Shown here: positions 58,725 to 64,000 of the stretch, piece after piece
How positions within the stretch are numbered: position 1 is the first letter of the stretch
Layout of the letters: every line of letters begins with the position of its first letter
NCBI RefSeq assembly: GCF_000513115.1
Contig: NZ_BAUU01000012.1
Location: 1-64,000 of the forward strand
Direction of reading: 5' to 3'
Length of the DNA: 64,000 nt
From: Halalkalibacter hemicellulosilyticusJCM 9152
GTDB taxonomy: Bacteria > Bacillota > Bacilli > Bacillales > Bacillaceae_D
Made by a program: the position numbers and the translations under genes
Notes under the pieces: model-generated
Told to the model about the DNA's origin: nothing
The model's input: the letters and a program-made list of their open reading frames with translations, nothing else
Database searches by the model: none

Positions 58725-58753
58725 ATGATAGCTTCACTATTCCTATAAGTCAA
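58725..58753 (-). promoter_or_regulatory. Promoter of cysJI
   Basis: Minus strand TTGACT (58753-58748), a 17-bp spacer and TATCAT (58730-58725). The spacer contains TATAGGAATAGT, which resembles the GGAATAT part of CymR boxes for cysteine-responsive repression; this last point is a guess. The leader to cysJ is about 110 bp long. Confidence 0.6.
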
Positions 58754-58807
58754 GTTGGTTTTACTGCGAAATCCTTTATTTTTAACGTTTGATCTTTTTT
58801 CAAACAA

Positions 58808-58875
58808 AATAGAAGAAGCTGGAACAAAAGTGTTTTTAAAAGCTAAACACTTTTGTTATGTCCCAGCCTCTTCCA
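58808..58875. repeat. Inverted-repeat element AGGCTGGGACATAACAAAAG, copy 2
   Basis: GAAGCTGGAACAAAAGTGTT pairs with AACACTTTTGTTATGTCCCA-GCCTCTTC. It has the same ends as the element at 11638 but a shorter middle. It lies between the tenA end and cysJ promoter region and probably terminates the thi operon. Confidence 0.7.
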
Positions 58876-58892
58876 ATGCATTTGAGTGATGA

Positions 58893-59558
58893 TTATACTG
58901 GCCATTCTTCTAATGTATAGGCCATCTCCCAGAACATATATTCATACTTACTACTCGTAACAAAAATCTCCTCCATTCTTTTCTTCTCACCATCAGAAGC
59001 TTTACTCGCCCAATCATCTAAACGGTTAATTTGCTCCTGAACAAGATCTCCAAACCACTCATCACCATACGTATCAATCCATTTTTGATAAATGGCTACC
59101 CCTGGTTTAGCTCCCTTAAATTTCTCACCGATTTCCCAATAAAGCCAATAACACGGAAGAATAGCAGCAATCACATCTCCCAATGTTCCTTTATACGCCG
59201 ATGCAAATAGGTGATTCGTATACGCAACTGCCGTAGGTGCAGGGTTTTCAACAGTTATGTGCCCTTCTTCTGATAACCCCAATTCCTTCGCAAATCCTTC
59301 ATGTAACATATGCTCTGCATCAAAGGTCGATTTAGCATGAAATGCCATGCGACTCGTTGTATAGAAATCAAGCGCTTTAGCAGCACCAATCGATTGAACC
59401 TGAGCAAATTTTGATAAATAATAAGAATCTTGTTTCACATAATGCTTGAATGCATCAAGAGATAAAGACCCATCGGCTACACCTGTTACAAATGGGTGTT
59501 CAAAGCTCGCATTCCAAATCGAGTCAACTTGCTTTCTTAAATGTTCCGAAAATTTCAT
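58893..59558 (-). CDS. tenA: Aminopyrimidine aminohydrolase TenA (thiaminase II)
   Basis: Hydrolyses 4-amino-5-aminomethyl-2-methylpyrimidine to HMP in thiamin salvage. 221 residues from ATG 59558 (after AAAGGATG). Helical TenA fold with DAFKHYVKQDSYYLSKFAQV, the catalytic Cys in AAILPCYWLYWEIG and Glu in KYEYMFWEMAY. It is the last gene of thiX-thiY-thiZ-tenA, four-gene arrangement known from B. halodurans, where base-degraded thiamin (formylaminopyrimidine) is taken up and recycled. The deformylase gene ylmB is not in the window. Confidence 0.93.
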   Translation of the reverse strand: MKFSEHLRKQVDSIWNASFEHPFVTGVADGSLSLDAFKHYVKQDSYYLSKFAQVQSIGAAKALDFYTTSRMAFHAKSTFDAEHMLHEGFAKELGLSEEGHITVENPAPTAVAYTNHLFASAYKGTLGDVIAAILPCYWLYWEIGEKFKGAKPGVAIYQKWIDTYGDEWFGDLVQEQINRLDDWASKASDGEKKRMEEIFVTSSKYEYMFWEMAYTLEEWPV

Positions 59559-59580
59559 AAAAGTCATCCTTTCCATTCCT

Positions 59581-60318
59581 TTATTGTAAAGATTGCATCA
59601 ATTGCTTCTTTAAGGATATATACTCTTCTGTTAAGACCATTTCCTTATTTCTCGGTCTTGGCAACGTTACGTTATATTCGGCAATGATGTTTGTTGGTTT
59701 AGGAGCCAAAACACAAATCCGGTCTGATAAAAAGATTGCTTCATCAATGCTATGTGTAATAAACAATACAGAACGTCGTAATTTGTTCCAAACGGATAAT
59801 AACCATTCATGCATATGTTCTCTTGTTAATGCATCAAGCGCTCCGAAAGGCTCGTCTAATAACAACATTTCTTTTTGATGAAGAAATGTTCTCAAAAGAG
59901 CAGCGCGTTGTTTCATTCCACCTGAAAGAACATGCGGATAATAATGCTCATAGCCTTCAAGTCCAAATAAAGGTAAGAGTTCAAACGCCTTTTTCTTAGA
60001 TTCTGCTAGATTTTGCTTACTAATTTCTGCTCCTAATAGAGCATTTTCTAATACCGTTTTCCATGGTAAAAGTAAATCTTTTTGCATCATATAACTTGCA
60101 TGATTCCGTTGACCGACAATCGAATGGCCATTGAGAAGAATTTCACCAGCGTTCGGTATCTCTAAACCAGATATTAAATTGAATAATGTACTTTTACCAC
60201 ATCCACTAGGACCAATAAGAGAGACAAATTCTCCTTTTTCGATAGTTAGATGCAAATCATTAATGACGTTCGTATGATCAGAGAACGTATAGTGAATATT
60301 CGATAATTGTAAATGCAT
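59581..60318 (-). CDS. thiZ: Thiamin-precursor ABC transporter ATPase ThiZ
   Basis: 245-residue ATPase of the nitrate/taurine/HMP class. Walker A GPSGCGKSTL, Q-loop YMMQKDLLLPWKTV, signature LSGGMKQRAALLRT, Walker B MLLLDEPFGALDA, H-loop ITHSIDEA. It lies between thiY and tenA under the TPP riboswitch and should power uptake of formylaminopyrimidine. Confidence 0.9.
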   Translation of the reverse strand: MHLQLSNIHYTFSDHTNVINDLHLTIEKGEFVSLIGPSGCGKSTLFNLISGLEIPNAGEILLNGHSIVGQRNHASYMMQKDLLLPWKTVLENALLGAEISKQNLAESKKKAFELLPLFGLEGYEHYYPHVLSGGMKQRAALLRTFLHQKEMLLLDEPFGALDALTREHMHEWLLSVWNKLRRSVLFITHSIDEAIFLSDRICVLAPKPTNIIAEYNVTLPRPRNKEMVLTEEYISLKKQLMQSLQ

Positions 60319-60331
60319 GATATCTCCTGTT

Positions 60332-61372
60332 CTAAGGAAGAAACTGATTCGTCATTGCTTCTTCTATTGGTACATCTACTTCAATCAATTCATTATCCAG
60401 CATCCATTCGGTATAAGTACTCCAAACATCTGTGCTTTGATACCCCCACTTCTCCGCTTCTCCTTGATAACGTTCACTTAACCACTCCTGAGAAGCACGT
60501 ATTAACTCAGCATCTGTTTCGGGAGTTGCCTCGATTAAGATGTCTGCTGCTTCATCGACATGATCAATGGCAAATTCATACCCACGACTGATGGCACGCA
60601 TAAACTTCTCAACAAGCTCTGGCTGTTCTTCAACAACAGAATCACTACTAATAATAACCGGAGAATAATAAGAGAAAACAGGATCAATATCTGTTAAATA
60701 AATCATGTTTATCTCTTCGCCACGTACCTCAGCCTCAACACCCGTCCATCCATAGAAAATCCATTGAAAATCGATTTCCCTTGATGTATTAACGAAAAAG
60801 TCAGACGTTCCCACCGTGACATTTTCAACTGTTGAAGAATCAGCGTCTACTGTTTTCATGACTTCTGATATCATGACATCTTCCTGTGGAGATCCCCAGC
60901 CACCATACGTCTTTCCTTCAAAATCAGAAGGTGATGTGATATCTTTTTCAACTGGTGATGCAAATCCCGACGTATGCTCTTGAATAATCGCAGCTAATGA
61001 CACAACCGGAATATCACTTGAACGTGCCACCGTTACACTATCCTGTGAACTTATTCCGAAGTGGGCTTGCCCAGAAGCAACGATTTGATCCGCTCCTTCT
61101 AACGCTGGTTCGATGATTGTAACGTCTAATCCTTCTTCTTCAAAATACCCATTTGCTTTAGCCACATAAATCCCAGTATGGTTCGTGTTAGGTACCCAGT
61201 CCAATACAATGGTCGCTTCTAGTTGGTCTTCTTTTTCCTCTGTTGCAGCTTGTTCATTATCGACTTCATTCAATTTAGGCGAATCGTTATTGCTTCCACC
61301 CTCTGAACTACATCCAATTAAAGCAAAACTAGTCATAACACTCATGCTGATCATAAATAAACCTTTTTTCAA
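60332..61372 (-). CDS. thiY: Pyrimidine-precursor-binding lipoprotein ThiY
   Basis: 346 residues of the NMT1/THI5-like family. A TTG start overlaps the thiX stop (TTGA). Signal MKKGLFMISMSVMTSFALIG-C with LIGC lipobox. An acidic linker is followed by the ligand domain (VLDWVPNTNHTGIYVAKANG, IVASGQAHFGISSQDSV, YGGWGSPQEDVMISEVM). The sequence WVPNTNHTG is the marker for HMP/formylaminopyrimidine binding. It delivers the ligand to ThiX-ThiZ. Confidence 0.92.
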   Translation of the reverse strand: MKKGLFMISMSVMTSFALIGCSSEGGSNNDSPKLNEVDNEQAATEEKEDQLEATIVLDWVPNTNHTGIYVAKANGYFEEEGLDVTIIEPALEGADQIVASGQAHFGISSQDSVTVARSSDIPVVSLAAIIQEHTSGFASPVEKDITSPSDFEGKTYGGWGSPQEDVMISEVMKTVDADSSTVENVTVGTSDFFVNTSREIDFQWIFYGWTGVEAEVRGEEINMIYLTDIDPVFSYYSPVIISSDSVVEEQPELVEKFMRAISRGYEFAIDHVDEAADILIEATPETDAELIRASQEWLSERYQGEAEKWGYQSTDVWSTYTEWMLDNELIEVDVPIEEAMTNQFLP

Positions 61373-62157
61373 CTTTCTCCACTTCCCTTTTTCATATGTT
61401 TATACTTCCAAGGCATCGCCCATCTACTAATAAGGACGGTGATAAAAAATAGCAAACAACTTAAAAATGATATAATCATAATTGAAACAAACACTTTATC
61501 GGTTGCAAAAGAATTTTGAGCTCGAACTAAATAAATGCCTAAACCTTTACTTGCCCCGACCCACTCAGAAATTACTGCAGCTAACACACTGTAGGTTGCA
61601 CCAATTTTCAATCCAGTAAATAAGTATGGGAGTGCATGCGGAAATCGAACATAGCGCATAGTTTGCCAACGTGAACTCCCCATTGATTGTAATAACCTCA
61701 TCATATCCCGATCACTTGATTGCAGACCTTCAATCATGTTCACAACTACAGGAAAAAATGTCACTAAAGCGACGACTAGAACTTTTGGTAAAATGCCATA
61801 GCCAAACCAAATAATAAGTAAAGGTGCAATCGCTATAATCGGAATTGTTTGAGAAAAGAGAAGCAATGGATACACACTCTTTCGTAATATTACTGATGCA
61901 TCAAGTGATAGAGCAATGACTAATGCAACGATAATTCCTAAACTAAAGCCAAGTAATGCTTCAGCAGCAGTAATCCAAATATGTTCCGGCAATAATGTCC
62001 ACGACTCACCAAATGCCAGAAAAATCTCAGACGGGGCTGGTAGAATATAAGGTTCTATGCCGGTGATCCGAACGATAAGCTCCCATATGAGTACAAACAT
62101 AACCACAGTGACAATAGCTGGTGATCCAGCTTTTGTCACATCCTTCAATTCTTTCAT
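61369..62157 (-). CDS. thiX: Pyrimidine-precursor ABC permease ThiX
   Basis: 262-residue permease with about six helices (AIVTVVMFVLIWELIVRITG, LGFSLGIIVALVIALSLDAS). The EAA loop is MRLLQSMGSSRWQTMRYVRF. ATG 62157 after AGAGGGGGT is chosen since the longer frame to 62259 would run through the riboswitch terminator hairpin. First gene of the operon. Confidence 0.9.
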   Translation of the reverse strand: MKELKDVTKAGSPAIVTVVMFVLIWELIVRITGIEPYILPAPSEIFLAFGESWTLLPEHIWITAAEALLGFSLGIIVALVIALSLDASVILRKSVYPLLLFSQTIPIIAIAPLLIIWFGYGILPKVLVVALVTFFPVVVNMIEGLQSSDRDMMRLLQSMGSSRWQTMRYVRFPHALPYLFTGLKIGATYSVLAAVISEWVGASKGLGIYLVRAQNSFATDKVFVSIMIISFLSCLLFFITVLISRWAMPWKYKHMKKGSGES

Positions 62158-62213
62158 GAATACCCCCTCTTCTACTTCCCTGACTGGACTATCGATTAGT
62201 TTATATACAAATG

Positions 62214-62252
62214 ATAAAAAAACGTCTACATGCATAGAGGCATGTAGACGTT
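62214..62252 (-). terminator. TPP riboswitch expression-platform terminator
   Basis: On the minus strand AACGTCTACATG pairs with CATGTAGACGTT and is followed by T7. It stands between the TPP aptamer and thiX, so thiamin pyrophosphate should stop transcription here. Confidence 0.85.
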
Positions 62253-62280
62253 CATTCAATTACGTATACAAATAAATCAT

Positions 62281-62372
62281 ACATCCCTCCGCTGGAATTA
62301 CCCAGATCAGGTTAAAGGGTCGATGTCTTCAACGGGACATCCTCTCAGCCAACCTCATAGCTCCCCGAGTAC
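62281..62372 (-). ncRNA. TPP (THI-box) riboswitch
   Basis: Minus strand ACTCGGGGAGC, then GGTTGGCTGAGAGGATG (the CUGAGA core), GACCCTTTAACCTGATCTGG and GTAATTCCAGCGGAGGGATG. All TPP-aptamer signatures are in order. It controls thiXYZ-tenA. Confidence 0.97.
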
Positions 62373-62430
62373 TATTCAATTCTAGTAAATGATACCACAC
62401 TATCGATTATTAGCCAAATGATTTATTCGA

Positions 62431-62628
62431 CTAACTCATTAACTCCGAAATCCACCATAAAAGCAAAACAACGACTAGAATAATAGGAAACACGAGAAAG
62501 TAAATCCATGACATATGTTTCATACTTTTTTTACTATCATATTCTTCATCCGAAGCTGCTGTTAATTTTAACGTAATAACAAGTGCAACGACACAAACAA
62601 CAAATGAAAGCAGGACAGGAAATAGCAT
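62431..62628 (-). CDS. Small membrane protein of unknown function
   Basis: 65 residues from ATG 62628 (after AAAGGAGTC). Two hydrophobic helices (MLFPVLLSFVVCVVALVITL and YFLVFPIILVVVLLLWWISE) separated by a charged loop (DEEYDSKKSMKHMS). No family recognised. The upstream part of the longer frame has no RBS. Confidence 0.65.
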   Translation of the reverse strand: MLFPVLLSFVVCVVALVITLKLTAASDEEYDSKKSMKHMSWIYFLVFPIILVVVLLLWWISELMS

Positions 62629-62767
62629 ATGTGACTCCTTTAGAAACATTAAGTTCTCCACATTGTAACATGACATTTTTATAAAAACGAACTTTAACAA
62701 CATAACTATAATAATATTATGTTAACTTATTGAATATAAGCTCAAAAATAGAGCTTACATTCATACT

Positions 62768-63580
62768 TTATAAAGAAACATGCACAGCCTTCCTATTAAT
62801 AAAATACGTCCATTCCTTATAACCGATTTCTCTTAATCTTTTCCTGACAAGGTCAAAATCATCCGCTATTCGTTCAGGTGTATGAGCATCGGAACCAAAG
62901 GTGACTGGAACACTGTAAAATAATGCTCGTTCCAGAATGTCATCTGCCGGATACCACCCTCGAACATCCTTCGTTTTACCAGATGTATTTATTTCAATGG
63001 CGACTTGTTGTTCTCCGATTATTTTTAACGTTTTGTCAACAGCTTCCGTTTCTAAGTCTGAAAATGGAGGATAATACCCTTTCATCGCATCAATATGCCC
63101 TAATATTTGAAAAAGTCCACTTTTAGCTGATAAAGCAATTTGTTCATAATAGTTTTCTTTCACTTGAACTCGTTCTGATTCAGTTAATAAATCAAACCGA
63201 CCACGTTGAAAAATATTTATGTCGTGAACAAAATGGACAGAGCCAATAATATAATCAAATGGATACAATTCGAATTGCCTTTGGTAATGAGTCATATGAT
63301 CAATGAAAAAATCACTTTCAATTCCTAAAAGCACATGAATCTTACTCGCATATTTCTCCTTAAGCTGTAATACTTCCTCTACATAGCTGTTAAATTCACT
63401 TTTCTGCATCGCAATTCCTGGATAGAGATGATCCTCCTCACTGTAAAAATGCGGAGTATGGTCCGAGATACCAATATAATCTAAATTTAATTGAATGGCT
63501 TGTCTAATATAATCTTCTATTGTACCAATTGCATGTCCACAACGTTCGTGATGAGTATGTAAATCAAATTTAATAGTCAT
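62768..63580 (-). CDS. hisJ: Histidinol-phosphatase, PHP family
   Basis: 270 residues from ATG 63580 (after AAGGGTG). Dephosphorylates histidinol phosphate in histidine synthesis. PHP metal motifs: FDLHTHHERCGHA, ISDHTPHFY, GIESDFF, IIGSVHFV, LGHIDAMKGYYP, INTSG and TFGSDAHTPERI. The layout matches HisJ/HisK of bacilli. It is not beside other his genes. Confidence 0.9.
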   Translation of the reverse strand: MTIKFDLHTHHERCGHAIGTIEDYIRQAIQLNLDYIGISDHTPHFYSEEDHLYPGIAMQKSEFNSYVEEVLQLKEKYASKIHVLLGIESDFFIDHMTHYQRQFELYPFDYIIGSVHFVHDINIFQRGRFDLLTESERVQVKENYYEQIALSAKSGLFQILGHIDAMKGYYPPFSDLETEAVDKTLKIIGEQQVAIEINTSGKTKDVRGWYPADDILERALFYSVPVTFGSDAHTPERIADDFDLVRKRLREIGYKEWTYFINRKAVHVSL

Positions 63581-63698
63581 CGTTTCACCCTTTACAATAA
63601 GTCCTTCAAACAAATTTTACCATACTTCACTAAGTTATGCTGCCCAACTTCGTTACATATACGAAAAAGAATGGCTCTCTTTTTTGAACAAGCTACTA

Positions 63699-64000
63699 CT
63701 ATGATTTTATAATCGACAGTGGCAAATCTTTAAATCTTGTAAGCTGGTCATCCGATGTATTCTGATCTGTAATGATCTTTTGAACACTTTCTAACGAACC
63801 AATGCGTGCAAATGCTTGAACACCGAATTTTGAATAGTCAGCAAGCAAAAATGTTTCATCAGAAATTTCCATCATTTTTTTCTTAACAATAGCTTGAAGT
63901 TCATTTGAATCACTAATCCCTCTATCATGGTGAATACCTTGACAGGAAAGAAATGCTTTATTGACATGATAATGTTCAAGAGAATCAGTTGAAACTGGAC
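63699..64000 (-). CDS. DeoR-family regulator, C-terminal part (5' end outside window)
   Basis: The visible 100 codons read VSTDSLEHYHVNKAFLSCQG, IHHDRGISDSNELQAIVKKK, MMEISDETFLLADYSKFGVQ, AFARIGSLESVQKIITDQNT and end at TAG 63699. This is the sugar-phosphate-sensing DeoRC domain (S-C-x-G-I and LADYSKFG are typical). The helix-turn-helix and start are beyond 64000. The controlled genes are likely upstream on the minus strand and are not visible. Confidence 0.82.
   Translation of the reverse strand, partial: PVSTDSLEHYHVNKAFLSCQGIHHDRGISDSNELQAIVKKKMMEISDETFLLADYSKFGVQAFARIGSLESVQKIITDQNTSDDQLTRFKDLPLSIIKS

Overview
The window looks like chromosome of a low-GC, spore-forming member of the Bacillaceae. 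The main evidence is synteny with Bacillus subtilis: mrfA-mrfB-cotD-ypsA-gpsB-rnpB-ypsC at 15.2-22.6 kb, yneR/yneT-parE-parC at 34-43 kb, and sigY-yxlCDEFG at 51.9-54.8 kb. A spore-coat gene with a sigma-K-like promoter, class B RNase P RNA and strong AGGAGG ribosome binding sites agree with this. The thiXYZ-tenA cluster resembles that of alkaliphilic Bacillus halodurans, so an alkaliphile-type Bacillaceae is likely, but the species cannot be fixed from sequence alone.

Layout. 0-2.8 kb: 3' part of a pyrF-type gene, a serine resolvase with a possible res region, and about 1.1 kb of non-coding DNA with a run of hairpins. 2.6-7.1 kb: a signalling block with two Spo0A-box-like sites, a c-di-GMP-I riboswitch with terminator, an EAL phosphodiesterase, a CheY-like receiver, a CheW, a methyl-accepting chemotaxis protein and a SANT/Myb-like DNA-binding protein. 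7.1-15 kb: accessory genes (serine hydrolase, acyltransferase, XRE-cupin regulator with azlCD, TetR regulator with an ABC exporter). 15-23 kb: conserved core. 23-25.5 kb: a hydrolase divergent from a TetR gene, and a decayed MerR gene. 26-34 kb: an 8-kb gene for a cell-wall-anchored repeat protein. 34-43 kb: yneR, ypwA, membrane proteins, yneT and topoisomerase IV. 43.5-46.4 kb: a worn region with a lipoprotein, a truncated epimerase and a zinc alcohol dehydrogenase. 46.6-51 kb: ugp-type ABC importer with possible Pho boxes. 51.2-54.9 kb: FAD protein and the sigY operon. 55-58.6 kb: cysJI. 58.9-62.4 kb: TPP-riboswitch-controlled thiXYZ-tenA. 62.4-64 kb: small membrane protein, hisJ, and the end of a DeoR-family gene.

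Eight genes are each interrupted by one single-base insertion or deletion: the ABC ATPase and permease at 12.5-15 kb, the TetR gene at 24.4 kb, the giant adhesin, parE, parC, the alcohol dehydrogenase and yxlD. Since parE and parC encode essential topoisomerase IV, most of these are probably sequence errors, and the genes are described here as single reconstructed reading frames. By contrast the MerR and epimerase remnants have lost whole segments and look like true pseudogenes.

The points most worth following up are the Spo0A/c-di-GMP-wired chemosensory operon that has no CheA nearby, the unexplained structured region at 1.82-2.03 kb, the palindromic mini-element at 7.47-7.58 kb, and the 14-module surface protein that carries a predicted beta-propeller.
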